64,000 nt of DNA from Rheinheimera sp. A13L (GCF_000217935.1 NZ_AFHI01000015.1:29542-93541); one strand, 5' to 3'; positions 17,715-27,259 are shown, numbered from the stretch's first letter. Made by a program: numbers and translations. Notes: generated by a model not told the origin, from the sequence alone.

Positions 17715-17748
17715 ACCCGACAAACCGCTTGAGCGTTGTCGGGTTTTT
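17715..17748 (+). terminator. Rho-independent terminator after the MFS gene
   Basis: ACCCGACAA (17715-17723) pairs with TTGTCGGGT (17736-17744), followed by TTTT. It lies 45 bases after the MFS stop. The 230 bases between it and pntA hold no gene; a CTGTTC-TTAT-GAACAG palindrome at 17866-17881 is the only ordered element seen. Confidence 0.85.
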
Positions 17749-17976
17749 ATTATCTGAACCTTGTCATCTAAACCTACCTGCTTTTTTCTGCCATTTTCAT
17801 ATCTTCTGCTAAGCCTTTGAAAAGCAAAACTGAAATTGCCGACTATCCTCTAAGCAGTGGTAGTTCTGTTCTTATGAACAGTTCAGCCCTTGCGCTAAAA
17901 CATCACCAGGCCAAAGCTTTTCAACAGGCACTGGTATTCGCTTTGCCGGATCAAAAAAATAAGACAAGAGGTCAGG

Positions 17977-19506
17977 ATGTTTATTGCTATCCCCAAAGAG
18001 ACTCTTCAAGACGAAACCAGGGTGGCGGCTACCCCTGTTACCACAGAGCAACTGCGTAAATTAGGTTTTACTGTGCTGGTAGAAACTGGCGCTGGTACTG
18101 CCGCGGGTTTTACCGATGAAGCTTATATTCAGGCCGGTGCCAGCATAGCAGAGGGCCCCCAACTCTGGGGCTGCGAACTGATTTATAAGGTCAATGCCCC
18201 AACAGAGCAGGAAATCAGCCAACTGCAAAAAGGCAGCACATTGGTGAGTTTTATCTGGCCGGCACAAAACCCGGATTTAGTAACACGCCTTGCCGCCCAA
18301 GGCATTAATGTACTGGCGATGGATATGGTGCCCCGTATTTCACGGGCTCAGTCGCTGGATGCCTTGTCGTCTATGTCGAATATTGCCGGCTACCGCGCAG
18401 TGATTGAAGCGGCTCATAGTTTTGGTCGTTTTTTAAGTGGTCAAATTACAGCTGCAGGTAAAGTACAGCCTGCCAAAGTGCTGGTGATTGGTGCTGGTGT
18501 AGCAGGTCTTGCCGCTATTGGCGCGGCACGTTCATTAGGTTCTATAGTGCGGGCTTTTGATACCCGGCTTGAAGTGGCAGAACAAATTGAGTCTTTGGGC
18601 GGTGAATTTTTAAAACTGGAATTTGCCGAAGATGGCTCCTCTTCCAGTGGCTACGCCAAAGTGATGTCGGATGAATTTATTGCCGCTGAAATGGCGCTGT
18701 TTGCAGCTCAGGCCAAAGAAGTCGACATTATCATTACGACAGCTCTTATTCCCGGCAAACCAGCACCTAAGCTGATCACTAAAGAGATGGTCGATTCAAT
18801 GAAACCCGGCTCTGTCATTGTTGATTTAGCAGCGGCAACTGGTGGCAACTGTGAATACACTCAGGCGGGTGAGATTTTCCAAACCAGTTCAGGGGTTAAA
18901 GTCATTGGCTACACCGACTTGCCAGGCCGCTTAGCCGCTCAGTCGTCACAGCTCTATGGCACTAACCTGGTGAACTTAGCCAAACTTTTATGTAAAACCA
19001 AAGATGGTCAGATACTGCTGGATATGCAGGATGTAATTATCCGCAACATGTCTGTGGTGCATCAGGGCGAAGTCACCTACCCGCCTCCAGCTATTAGCGT
19101 GACAGCTACAGCTAAACCAATAGCTGCCACCACAACAGCCCCGGCAGCCCCTAAAAAATCCATTCATTCCAACTGGTTTATAGCTGCCGCCGCTTTGTTG
19201 TTACTTTGGATAGGGTACTCCGCCCCCAGTGACTTTTTAGCACATTTCACAGTATTTTTATTGTCCTGCGTGGTGGGTTTTTATCTGGTCTGGAACGTCA
19301 CTCATGCTTTACATACACCGTTGATGTCGGTCACCAATGCCATCTCTGGCATTATCATTTTAGGGGCTTTGCTACAAATCAGCAGCGACTCACTGCTGGT
19401 GCAGGTACTGGCATTTTTTGCCGTGCTGATTGCCAGTATCAATATAGTGGGTGGTTTTACCGTCACACAGCGCATGCTGAAAATGTTTAGTAAAGGCGGG
19501 GAGTAA
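17977..19506 (+). CDS. pntA: NAD(P) transhydrogenase subunit alpha
   Basis: A 509-residue protein (E. coli PntA is 510). The N-terminal part is an alanine-dehydrogenase-like NAD(H)-binding domain [15 protein letters not shown] at the start, [22 protein letters not shown] for the Rossmann loop near 170. The C-terminal third carries four membrane helices (about 390-500). With PntB it couples hydride transfer from NADH to NADP+ to inward proton movement, supplying NADPH. AGAGGT precedes the ATG. pntB starts 5 bases after the stop. Confidence 0.97.
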   Translation: MFIAIPKETLQDETRVAATPVTTEQLRKLGFTVLVETGAGTAAGFTDEAYIQAGASIAEGPQLWGCELIYKVNAPTEQEISQLQKGSTLVSFIWPAQNPDLVTRLAAQGINVLAMDMVPRISRAQSLDALSSMSNIAGYRAVIEAAHSFGRFLSGQITAAGKVQPAKVLVIGAGVAGLAAIGAARSLGSIVRAFDTRLEVAEQIESLGGEFLKLEFAEDGSSSSGYAKVMSDEFIAAEMALFAAQAKEVDIIITTALIPGKPAPKLITKEMVDSMKPGSVIVDLAAATGGNCEYTQAGEIFQTSSGVKVIGYTDLPGRLAAQSSQLYGTNLVNLAKLLCKTKDGQILLDMQDVIIRNMSVVHQGEVTYPPPAISVTATAKPIAATTTAPAAPKKSIHSNWFIAAAALLLLWIGYSAPSDFLAHFTVFLLSCVVGFYLVWNVTHALHTPLMSVTNAISGIIILGALLQISSDSLLVQVLAFFAVLIASINIVGGFTVTQRMLKMFSKGGE

Positions 19507-19511
19507 CAGCC

Positions 19512-20891
19512 ATGACACAAGGATTAATTACAGCATCTTATATAGTGGCAGCCGCTTTTTTTATCGCGAGTTTAGCCGGTTTATCTAAGCAGGAAACTGC
19601 CCGTCGTGGTAACTGGCTGGGTATTTTGGGCATGACCATAGCCCTGCTCGCCACCATTGCAGGCGTCAGCATGGATGCAATGCTGCCGTTATTTATCGCT
19701 TTGGCTATAGGTGCTGCCATAGGCCTTCGGCTGGCACTGAAAGTTGAAATGACGCAAATGCCGGAGCTGGTGGCTATATTGCACAGCTTTGTCGGTTTGG
19801 CTGCAGTGCTGGTGGGTTACAACAGCTTTTTTGAGTTCGCCACCACTACGGGCGCAGAACTTACCGTACATTTAACTGAAGTGTTTTTAGGGGTATTTAT
19901 CGGAGCTGTCACTTTCTCAGGTTCAGTGGTGGCTTTTGCCAAGCTTCGGGGTATAGCCAGCTCTAAACCTTTGAATATTCCGCATAAACATAAACTGAAT
20001 TTACTGGCACTAATCACATCTGCTGTATTGCTGGTTTATTTTGTAAGCTTTGATGGCGCAGAATCTGCCCTGTTGATTATGACGCTGATTGCTTTGGTAT
20101 TTGGCCTGCATCTGGTGGCCTCCATTGGCGGCGCTGATATGCCGGTCGTGGTGTCTATGTTGAACTCCTACTCAGGCTGGGCCGCTGCAGCTGCGGGTTT
20201 TATGCTGTCCAACGACTTGCTGATTGTCACTGGTGCTTTGGTTGGCTCTTCCGGCGCTATCTTGTCTTACATCATGTGCAAAGCGATGAACCGCTCTTTT
20301 ATCTCAGTGATAGCCGGAGGTTTTGGTCAGGTCGATGCAAAACAAAGTTCGGGCGACGAAGAGCAAGGCGAATACAGGGAAATCAGTCCAGAAGATGTGG
20401 CGGATTTGCTTAGAAACTCCAGCTCTGTAGTGATCACCCCTGGTTATGGTATGGCTGTGGCACAGGCACAATACCCGGTGGCGGAGATCTGCCAGAAGCT
20501 CAAAGCCCGTGGCATCAAAGTGCGTTTTGGCATTCACCCTGTGGCCGGTCGTATGCCAGGCCATATGAATGTGTTGCTTGCCGAAGCCAAAGTGCCTTAC
20601 GACATAGTATTGGAAATGGATGAAATTAATGAAGATTTGTCCGATACAGATACGGTGCTGGTGATAGGTGCCAACGATACAGTCAACCCCGCTGCAGCTG
20701 AAGATCCAACCAGCCCTATAGCAGGTATGCCTGTACTGGAAGTCTGGAAAGCTCACAACGTCATTGTGTTTAAGCGCTCCATGAACACAGGCTACTCTGG
20801 CGTCAATAACCCATTGTTTTATAAAGACAACACTCAGATGTGTTTTGGTGATGCCAAAGCCACTGTGGATGCGATTTTAAAAGCATTGTAG
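19512..20891 (+). CDS. pntB: NAD(P) transhydrogenase subunit beta
   Basis: A 459-residue protein (E. coli PntB is 462). The first 265 residues are membrane helices of domain II, including the proton-channel region with [21 protein letters not shown]. The soluble C-terminal domain III binds NADP(H): [15 protein letters not shown], then [21 protein letters not shown] and [12 protein letters not shown]. It forms the operon pntAB with the gene before it. Confidence 0.97.
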   Translation: MTQGLITASYIVAAAFFIASLAGLSKQETARRGNWLGILGMTIALLATIAGVSMDAMLPLFIALAIGAAIGLRLALKVEMTQMPELVAILHSFVGLAAVLVGYNSFFEFATTTGAELTVHLTEVFLGVFIGAVTFSGSVVAFAKLRGIASSKPLNIPHKHKLNLLALITSAVLLVYFVSFDGAESALLIMTLIALVFGLHLVASIGGADMPVVVSMLNSYSGWAAAAAGFMLSNDLLIVTGALVGSSGAILSYIMCKAMNRSFISVIAGGFGQVDAKQSSGDEEQGEYREISPEDVADLLRNSSSVVITPGYGMAVAQAQYPVAEICQKLKARGIKVRFGIHPVAGRMPGHMNVLLAEAKVPYDIVLEMDEINEDLSDTDTVLVIGANDTVNPAAAEDPTSPIAGMPVLEVWKAHNVIVFKRSMNTGYSGVNNPLFYKDNTQMCFGDAKATVDAILKAL

Positions 20892-20964
20892 TTTTTAGTG
20901 GGCTAAACAGCTGAGCTGGGCGTATTAAACTGCATCCAGTTCAGCCTCATCTTAAGAGCCATCT

Positions 20965-21144
20965 ATGTTCAGTTTTTTAAAGCGCGACCCTGTGAAAAAA
21001 TTACGCCAGCAATACGATACCAAAGCTGAACAAGCCATGCTGGCACAGCGAAAAGGCGATATGCGTTTATTTGCCGATTTAACTTCAGAAGCAGAAGAGT
21101 TATGGGCTCAGCTGGAAAAATTGCAGGCTGAAAAAAATAGTTAG
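20965..21144 (+). CDS. Small DUF6435-like protein
   Basis: A 59-residue frame from the ATG at 20965 to TAG at 21142-21144. The product is charged and helical: MFSFLKRDPVKKL at the start, then RKGDMRLFADLTSEAEELW. It resembles short Lacal_2735/DUF6435-type proteins of unknown function. It follows pntB by 73 bases and is closed by a strong terminator, so it may be read through from pntAB. A broken relative lies 2 kb downstream. Confidence 0.7.
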   Translation: MFSFLKRDPVKKLRQQYDTKAEQAMLAQRKGDMRLFADLTSEAEELWAQLEKLQAEKNS

Positions 21145-21170
21145 ACGCAAAAACCATCCACTTTTTTAGC

Positions 21171-21206
21171 AAAAAAGAGCAATGCATCTCTGCTTTGCTC
21201 TTTTTT
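21171..21206 (+). terminator. Rho-independent terminator after the small DUF6435-like gene
   Basis: AAAAAAGAGCAA (21171-21182) pairs with TTGCTCTTTTTT (21195-21206) across a 12-base loop. The A and T tracts on both sides allow it to work in both directions; the next gene converges on it. Confidence 0.85.
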
Positions 21207-21267
21207 CATCTACAACTATTCACCTATGTTAAAGGCTTAGCTTCATCTATCCGCAGCTTAGAAGCAG

Positions 21268-21786
21268 CTACTTCGCTGGAAAATAAAAGCTATATTCCTG
21301 CTGTAACTCTTTAAAAGCCGGAACAGTTGCCAAATCTTTTGCGAACAAGGCTGGTGTGGTTTTCGCGAAATCCAGCACTTCTTTACTCGGCTTATGGTCC
21401 ATGGTGTACATATTTTTTGCTTCAGTGGTATTGATACTGTAGCTAAAGCTTGCGATAGATTTGGAGTGAACTCTTAATTCATAGGACACCACAAAATCGT
21501 TGTTCTCCACAATAGGCAATATACCCAGTGAACCTGCTGCAAGCATTAAAGAGGTAAAACTGGCAACATCACCTCCGGCAGTGCCCTGATCATGGTAGGT
21601 CACCAACAACTTAACCGGAGTACCGTAAGTCTCAGCGCCAAGATTCGTCAATTGAGGCAGTTGCTTCAATTGTTCTTCAATGCCCAGTTCTTTATCAAAG
21701 GTGGAGATAAACTGGACTGGCAGATCGGCGGCATTAACCTGTAAGGCAAAAGACATCATCACGAATAAACCAAGGCTATATTTCAT
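21268..21786 (-). CDS. Exported protein of unknown function, partner of the trypsin-like lipoprotein
   Basis: 172 residues from the ATG at 21786, which begins a clear signal peptide (MKYSLGLFVMMSF, cleavage after VNAAD-like sequence) and is preceded by AAGGACTT; the frame runs further upstream into the protease gene but those codons are unlikely to be used. It starts 10 bases after the protease stop. No domain is recognised. Operon context suggests action with, or as a substrate or regulator of, the protease. Confidence 0.75.
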   Translation of the reverse strand: MKYSLGLFVMMSFALQVNAADLPVQFISTFDKELGIEEQLKQLPQLTNLGAETYGTPVKLLVTYHDQGTAGGDVASFTSLMLAAGSLGILPIVENNDFVVSYELRVHSKSIASFSYSINTTEAKNMYTMDHKPSKEVLDFAKTTPALFAKDLATVPAFKELQQEYSFYFPAK

Positions 21787-21796
21787 TACAAAGTCC

Positions 21797-23017
21797 TTAT
21801 TGGTAGCAGGATAATTTAACAACAGTGGCCAATGCAGCATCATTGCCAGTGCGGAAGTCAGCTTTAAAATCGGGCTTTGAATTGCTGTAGGCTATCTGAT
21901 GTTTATCTAAAAAACGGCGAATATGATGCCGCTTTAATGCAAAGTTTACGTTTTGAGGCACTATGCCTTTTTCGATCAAACTGGTGACATTAAGCGTGCT
22001 TACCGCCATTCCTAATAACTCACCACCATCAGAGACTATAGGGCCACCACTTGAACCAGGCTGGATAGGTGCGGAAAATTGTAAATGCCCCATAGAGCCC
22101 GGTATACCATCAGCAGCACTGACATTTCCTCTGGTTAAATTGGCGCTTTGAGCCAACACACCTTGCAAGGGGTAGCCTACATTTGCCACAGGTTCACCCA
22201 CTACGGTATCGTCCCCTTCTCTGACAGGTAAAAATGGCACCTGAGTAAATTCAGTATTCAATACAGCTGTATCCAGCAAGATTGAATTAGCCAGCAAGGT
22301 CGCATAAGAGTCTTTTTTGCCAAATGTCGCTTTGGTCACCAGACAATCGTCCAATACGTGAGCTGCGGTGAGAACCTGTCCATTTTTATTAACGAAAAAG
22401 CCTGTACCAGTACTGACTGGTTTTTTCATATCAGCAAGCGTTTCTTTTGCAACCGAATCAATCTTCGCAAGTTCTGGAAAGGTGCTGAGGCTGGGGTTCA
22501 GCGCATTCAATACTTTTACACTGATCACCTGAGTTGTCTTCAATGCGGTGTTATAAAAGGCTGCAGTTTGCGCTATATCGCCAATGTCAGCCTTATCAGT
22601 TTCTTTACCTTCCAGCAGTACCTTTCCTTTGCTGTCAAACACCTTATAACTCAGCTCAAAATTTAACACTCCACTACCTGGCTTCCATTCAGGTGCAAGC
22701 GCAACAAGCAATGCGTACTCATCATTTGCATTAAACTTAGCTAAAGCAGAGTCAGAAAAGTGGCTCTTAAACGCTGCATCAACACCTTGAGCAAGTCCTT
22801 GCCCGGGGCTCACCCATAAGCCACGCCAACTGGCAAAAAACTTAGAGTCCAGAGCGGCTTTAGGAACATAGTAGCGAAGTTTTACCGGGTTAGGCACCTG
22901 AACAGATTTATTCACAACAACGCCTTTAGGCAGAGCTGTTGGATTTTTTTTTGTGGCAGTACAACCAGATACCAAAAGTGCCAGACAAACCAGCACAAAA
23001 CCAAATTTTATATTCAT
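21797..23017 (-). CDS. Trypsin-like serine protease, outer-membrane or periplasmic lipoprotein
   Basis: 406 residues with a lipobox VSGC (Cys19). Residues 40-195 form an unassigned N-terminal domain. The protease part follows: VLTAAH gives catalytic His220, LLDTAVL gives Asp249, and QPGSSGGPIV gives Ser323. This is a DegP/S1C-like arrangement without a visible PDZ domain, so it resembles the stand-alone trypsin_2 proteases. It should cleave or sense misfolded envelope proteins, but its substrate is not known. It is first in a two-gene operon. Confidence 0.87.
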   Translation of the reverse strand: MNIKFGFVLVCLALLVSGCTATKKNPTALPKGVVVNKSVQVPNPVKLRYYVPKAALDSKFFASWRGLWVSPGQGLAQGVDAAFKSHFSDSALAKFNANDEYALLVALAPEWKPGSGVLNFELSYKVFDSKGKVLLEGKETDKADIGDIAQTAAFYNTALKTTQVISVKVLNALNPSLSTFPELAKIDSVAKETLADMKKPVSTGTGFFVNKNGQVLTAAHVLDDCLVTKATFGKKDSYATLLANSILLDTAVLNTEFTQVPFLPVREGDDTVVGEPVANVGYPLQGVLAQSANLTRGNVSAADGIPGSMGHLQFSAPIQPGSSGGPIVSDGGELLGMAVSTLNVTSLIEKGIVPQNVNFALKRHHIRRFLDKHQIAYSNSKPDFKADFRTGNDAALATVVKLSCYQ

Positions 23018-23227
23018 TATTGTCCTTATTATGAACCAATAGAGCTACCGGATCGCCGAAGCAGGTAATCAGTTGATGATTTGTAATTTTACAACGGGGT
23101 GTTAACTACTATAAAAAAATAGCGGACATCAGTACAAGCAGTATTTTCAACGCCACACTACCAAAGTTATCCCAAACCGAAATATTCAAGCAGTTAAAAG
23201 CAGACAATTGCTGAGCATCTGCCATTA

Positions 23228-23285
23228 ACGTAAAGGCGATATGCGTTTATTTGCTGATTTAACCACAGAAACGGAAGAGTTGTGA
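23228..23285 (+). pseudogene. Remnant of a second DUF6435-like gene
   Basis: Translating 23228-23285 gives RKGDMRLFADLTTETEEL and then TGA, nearly identical to RKGDMRLFADLTSEAEELW in the intact gene at 20965. The TGG codon of the intact copy is TGA here. Upstream similarity fades and no start is present. It lies in a 330-base gap between the protease gene and the SnoaL-like gene that otherwise holds nothing identifiable. Confidence 0.75.
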
Positions 23286-23345
23286 CTGCAGTATCAAAAC
23301 TATAACAAATCACAACATCAGAGCAGAAATGATGTTTGGCCTGTT

Positions 23346-23795
23346 TTACGTTTTTTTATCGTAGTGACATACGGCACAACCTTTATCAAACACCACTTTC
23401 CAGATCCCTGGTTGTTCCTGGCGCCAAACGGATGAAAAAGTCGCTATTACTTTGCCGGACGGATCTTTGACAGGTCCGCTACTTAGCGCCAAAGACCCAT
23501 CATCCAACACTTCAACTTGTGTCGGCTCCCACGAAAAAGGCGCTGTTTTGTGCTGGTAAAAGGATTTCCAGCCTGCAACAACAGCAGCTTTACCCTTAAG
23601 CACTGCTTCACCGAAAAAAATGGCTTCATTGGATAAATGCTGCTCAAACGCCTTTAAATCACGGTCAGCCATAGATTTGGCAAAAGCGCGTTCTGCAGCA
23701 AATACCTGTTGCTGCTGTGTGCTTAATGCCTGCTCTGCCTGAATGTAGCAGCACCAAAAACTGAGCAGCCAGACTACTGTTGTGAATAGTTTCAT
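23346..23795 (-). CDS. Exported SnoaL/DUF4440-like protein with a C-terminal CAVCH
   Basis: 149 residues from the ATG at 23795, with a signal peptide (MKLFTTVVWLLSF). The fold is NTF2-like: VFAAERAFAKSMADRDLKAFEQHL, then GKAAVVAGWKSFY and VWRQEQPGIWKVVFDKG are typical of DUF4440. The protein ends GCAVCHYDKKT, a CxxCH pattern like a heme c attachment site, though family members can carry a C-terminal CxxC without heme. An apparent terminator lies just before the start codon. Confidence 0.8.
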   Translation of the reverse strand: MKLFTTVVWLLSFWCCYIQAEQALSTQQQQVFAAERAFAKSMADRDLKAFEQHLSNEAIFFGEAVLKGKAAVVAGWKSFYQHKTAPFSWEPTQVEVLDDGSLALSSGPVKDPSGKVIATFSSVWRQEQPGIWKVVFDKGCAVCHYDKKT

Positions 23796-23808
23796 ATCAC
23801 GCCCCAAT

Positions 23809-23833
23809 AAAAAAGGGCGGTTAAATACCGCCC
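23809..23833 (-). terminator. Terminator-like hairpin in the leader of the SnoaL-like gene
   Basis: Read on the minus strand, GGGCGGT, ATTTA, ACCGCCC (23833-23815) is followed by TTTTTT (23814-23809), 14 bases before the ATG. No gene on this strand ends just upstream, so it is either an attenuator or the leftover of a deleted gene. The rest of 23834-24279 holds no gene; a diverged 58-base repeat lies at 24048-24105. Confidence 0.6.
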
Positions 23834-24047
23834 AACACTAACAATATGCTTGGTTAATCATCGTGCAATTGAAAGTAAACACCCGGCAGTTCACCTGCGC
23901 TATCAGACTGGGACAAAAGGACGGAAAAACGGCCTGAGCAAGGGCGAGCCCCAGTTCATTTGCTCCTGGTCAGCAATCACTGCTGGTGCTGGACTACTTC
24001 GACCTTAGCTCAACGAGTCAGGTATTGCCTTTCGCATGACAGATGTG

Positions 24048-24105
24048 TTTATGAGTTTTTTCATAAACAATTTAACTCAATCCATGAAATGTTCAAGACC
24101 TGACC
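24048..24105. repeat. Diverged 58-base repeat, copy 1
   Basis: By eye it aligns without gaps to 25064-25121 at 41 of 58 positions, including TTTATGA at the left end and AGACCTGAC at the right. A GTTTATGA-GTTTTT-TCATAAAC inverted repeat spans the left end. The GGTCAGGTCTTGAA-type end (minus strand) resembles ends of repeats moved by REP-associated transposases, from memory only. Confidence 0.5.
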
Positions 24106-24279
24106 CTGTTGGTTAAAACTTGAAGCCAAGTCCGCCCCAAAGACAGAAACCGTTGTAAACTTACATAGATAGATGTTATAAATATGATAACAGAATAAGG
24201 CTGTTTTAGCTTTACTTGTTTCTTTACTGACGCGACTAAGCAGAAAACTGCTTATAAAACATAATAAAAAGAGGTGTAT

Positions 24280-24912
24280 ATGAAATTGAAGTTGTTAATA
24301 CCTGCCCTGTTACTCTCTTGTACCAGTATCCAAAGCTATGCTCAAAGCTCTCCTAACGGCGATGCAAAAGTAAACTGTACTACGAGCACCGTATCAACCC
24401 CATATTATTATGGTTGGGCAAGTTGCTCCAGCCGTGGGCGCTCCTTGTCGTCCTATATACCCAGAAGCGCCACACAGTGGGTGACGCTTACTGAACGTCA
24501 TCGGGATGGTAATAATTACGTGACCTATCAATGTTCCGGCTATTTACCTGCGGTTGGCAATGATCAGCGTACTGTGGAAAATTGTCAGTACACGCCAAGA
24601 GCTGTTATTCGTCAGCATTATATTCAGGAGAGCTACGACAGCAGAACTGACACTACCTATTACCAGGCTGGAATAGCAGTTGCCGCCTTTGAGTACTCGG
24701 ATCGGGATGGACATATTACCCAGGTTGAAAAATGGGTTAATGGAGTCAGTGTGACCGACCACCATATTGATGTGTATGAACCTACTCACGTCAGGTTACG
24801 AGTCACTGATAATCATGGGCATGTGACCGACACATCAAAAACCATTACCCCGTCACCAGAACAAATATGTATGCGTGGGGGTATGCTGATTATTTGTGAT
24901 GGACCGATTTAA
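24280..24912 (+). CDS. Secreted orphan protein with a PKD-like C-terminal domain
   Basis: 210 residues from the ATG at 24280, with AAAGAGG 5 bases upstream; an in-frame GTG at 24274 is inside that site. The signal peptide ends near SYAQS. Residues about 25-110 hold four cysteines and are tyrosine- and serine-rich. Residues about 130-190 (YSDRDGHITQVEKWVNG, VRLRVTDNHGHVTD) look like a PKD-type beta domain found in extracellular enzymes. No catalytic domain is present. It lies between two copies of a 58-base repeat, so it may be a mobile single gene. Confidence 0.7.
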   Translation: MKLKLLIPALLLSCTSIQSYAQSSPNGDAKVNCTTSTVSTPYYYGWASCSSRGRSLSSYIPRSATQWVTLTERHRDGNNYVTYQCSGYLPAVGNDQRTVENCQYTPRAVIRQHYIQESYDSRTDTTYYQAGIAVAAFEYSDRDGHITQVEKWVNGVSVTDHHIDVYEPTHVRLRVTDNHGHVTDTSKTITPSPEQICMRGGMLIICDGPI

Positions 24913-24971
24913 CGAAATTAAATACTAAATCCTGCCAAATAACTTGCCTAAATAACAGCTATGTTGAGAAC

Positions 24972-25010
24972 AAACTGGAAGCAGTTATGAGTCATTTTGC
25001 TTCCAGTTTT
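24972..25010 (+). terminator. Rho-independent terminator after the secreted orphan
   Basis: AAACTGGAAGCA (24972-24983) pairs with TGCTTCCAGTTT (24998-25009) and runs into a short T tract, 60 bases after the stop codon. Confidence 0.8.
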
Positions 25011-25063
25011 ATCAAGTCTAATTGCAGAATTCCTCAGGGGCCGGCCTGGTGTATCACAACTCA

Positions 25064-25121
25064 TTTATGAATTTTTCCATGATTGATTCAACGCAATGCG
25101 CACAACATTCGAGACCTGACT
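25064..25121. repeat. Diverged 58-base repeat, copy 2
   Basis: Same orientation as 24048-24105, 1016 bases away, about 71 percent identical without gaps. It lies just beyond the 3' end of the GmrSD-like gene and on the other side of the secreted orphan. Confidence 0.5.
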
Positions 25122-25131
25122 CAATGCGTTC

Positions 25132-26823
25132 CTATGCGCCCAACCTCCAGTTCTCTTGCAAAACTTCAAGCAATTCACTTTGACGATTTTGCAGGTGTTC
25201 CGGTGTCCACTGCACACTGTTCAGAACTTGTGTTGTAAGTATGTATGACGACACACCTTTATTTCCGGAAAAATAAGCCTCCTTTTTCTTTGAGAAGTCA
25301 TAATTCTGTGCTTGAGAATTACGTCTTCTATTAAGAGGAACCAGATTTGCTATCCGATGCACCCACTCTTGGCGTTGTTGTTCATCTGGCCACAATTTTG
25401 ACCATTCCGTGTTGTCATCTATCGTTTGAGGTAGAACGTGCTCAATAGTCAGTATACTAGGATCATATGACGCAGCGCCGTCAGACAGAAAAGCATCAAG
25501 GCGAAGAATCAGATAATTTCTTCGCCTTGGTGTAAGTTCGTATACATTCCCATTCAATACCTCACGCATTTTCTCCTTTTCTGTTCCAATCAATTCCACA
25601 GCTTGGGCTGGCGAGTCAAATGAGTGCTCATCCTCCAACGCTCTTATGACATCGTTGTAACGTTCAATCCTTTCGTTGATATTCAAAGCGCATACATGCA
25701 TATAAGCAGCTAAACGTTCAAGCCTGCTAAAAAACCATTCAACGTATTTTGGTATGTTTTTATTTCTTGATAGAAAGAGTATCGCCACAGGCATCCAGTC
25801 TGAGTTGTCAATACGATTAAGCCAACGCAGGTATCTGTTGATTTCTTCAGCATGAGAGACTGCTTCGTAGTTTGCCTTACGAACCGTCGCTAATGCACTC
25901 GCATAAGGCTCCAGAACGTCGCTGACAAGCTTTTCTGGATCATTGGAAACTTTAAGAACATGATTTCTAAATTCATCTAAAAGAGATTTTTTTGCTTTCT
26001 CTTTCGCGTAGATCATTCGAACATAGGTAAACAGGTCATTGAAACCACCACGACCCAATTCAACTTCCATGTCTTCCCACCGCTCGTTGTATGCATCTCG
26101 CTGTTTGTCAGTGGTAAGCTTACCAATAATGTCCGCCTTAATAATATCCGTTGGCTGAAGATCTAACCCACGACTATTCATGACTGAGAACACACGAAAA
26201 GCAGACTGCTGGTTTGGCGTGGATACGGCGACAAGAAAACATCGTTGAAGCAAGAAGGCAACAAACCCTTTTATGCTTTCGCCGTTATTTCCGAGATTTT
26301 TCTCGATTAATTGAAGAAAAAGTTGGCTATTTTTCTTGATATTTATTTGAGATTCATTGTCGAGACTCTTCTCGTCCAGATCACCTAGTTTGTCAAAATT
26401 CAATGCTTGCACATACTTTGCAAAAAACGTCTTATCTCTTTCACGTAAAGTCAAACGAGGTTTAGGCTCCAAGCCTTCAAATTCATTTCCTGGCTCTTGA
26501 ATATACTTGGAAAGAGTATCTCGCTGCTTCCCTTCCAAGATCGAAGCAAGCACGGATAACAGAATAGTTAGCGTCGTCAAGCGCTGCTGGCCATCAATCA
26601 CTTCAGAAAAAGGCGAAGTTTCTTGCTTAATCAGAACTATACTTCCGAGGAAATAACCGTCCTCTGGCTCAGAACTATAGAAAGTATAAAGATCATCATA
26701 GAGCTCCGCTGCTTGATCGACTGTCCACGCATATGGTCGCTGATATGACGGAATTACATATTCAAAGTCTGAACTGAAGATCTTGGCTAGAGGGTATTCT
26801 GCACCACTGATTTTTTTACCCAT
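25132..26823 (-). CDS. GmrSD-like type IV restriction protein (DUF262 plus DUF1524)
   Basis: 563 residues from the ATG at 26823, which has GGAG 5 bases upstream; a longer in-frame start at 26844 lies before that site. The N-terminal DUF262 part has IPSYQRPYAW (about 24-33) and the ParB-like nucleotide motif DGQQRLT (77-83). The C-terminal DUF1524 part has an HNH-type nuclease: EHVLPQ (461-466), NLVPLN (about 493-498) and a following Asn-rich segment. In GmrSD and BrxU these domains cut DNA with modified cytosines using NTP. It is alone, with no methylase or BREX genes nearby in the window. Confidence 0.88.
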   Translation of the reverse strand: MGKKISGAEYPLAKIFSSDFEYVIPSYQRPYAWTVDQAAELYDDLYTFYSSEPEDGYFLGSIVLIKQETSPFSEVIDGQQRLTTLTILLSVLASILEGKQRDTLSKYIQEPGNEFEGLEPKPRLTLRERDKTFFAKYVQALNFDKLGDLDEKSLDNESQINIKKNSQLFLQLIEKNLGNNGESIKGFVAFLLQRCFLVAVSTPNQQSAFRVFSVMNSRGLDLQPTDIIKADIIGKLTTDKQRDAYNERWEDMEVELGRGGFNDLFTYVRMIYAKEKAKKSLLDEFRNHVLKVSNDPEKLVSDVLEPYASALATVRKANYEAVSHAEEINRYLRWLNRIDNSDWMPVAILFLSRNKNIPKYVEWFFSRLERLAAYMHVCALNINERIERYNDVIRALEDEHSFDSPAQAVELIGTEKEKMREVLNGNVYELTPRRRNYLILRLDAFLSDGAASYDPSILTIEHVLPQTIDDNTEWSKLWPDEQQRQEWVHRIANLVPLNRRRNSQAQNYDFSKKKEAYFSGNKGVSSYILTTQVLNSVQWTPEHLQNRQSELLEVLQENWRLGA

Positions 26824-27259
26824 TTTTACTCCGCACTTATACAACTCTGAAGGACATTAGGCTTAGTACGCATATGTTCGTTTCAAAAACCAATCGTACT
26901 TTTCAAACCGCAACGAACTAGCAAGTCATTGCATGCGTTGAAAGTAATTATTATTTCAAGCTATCCGTTTTTTGAAGCGAAATCAACAATATATAAACAC
27001 TAGTTACGGTAAATGGAGTAAAAGAAAGTTTTGTAGTCACGAGACACTAAAACAATAACGTATGACTTACTTTTGTATCTGGCATAACGCCAGTCAGTTA
27101 AAGCGCATACTTTTCGCCATAGTAGATAGAGAAAGACCAGTCCGCCAAAGCGAGAAAAGTAATGATGCTAAGCAAACCCTGACCTGCAAGGTTGCTGGAC
27201 TGGGTCCGATAAGTATTCTGCCCGTCGTACCTGAAACTGCAGACTACTCCATCACACCA

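Noticed and set aside
17817..18059. 80-codon frame overlapping the start of pntA
   Set aside because: Overlaps pntA in another frame, has no ribosome-binding site and ends inside a conserved domain.
20304..20756. 150-codon frame antisense to pntB
   Set aside because: Lies wholly inside a well-conserved gene; explained by codon bias of the sense strand.
24048..25121. Integron-type gene cassette with attC sites
   Set aside because: The 58-base repeats lack the RYYYAAC / GTTRRRY core pairs and no integrase is present.
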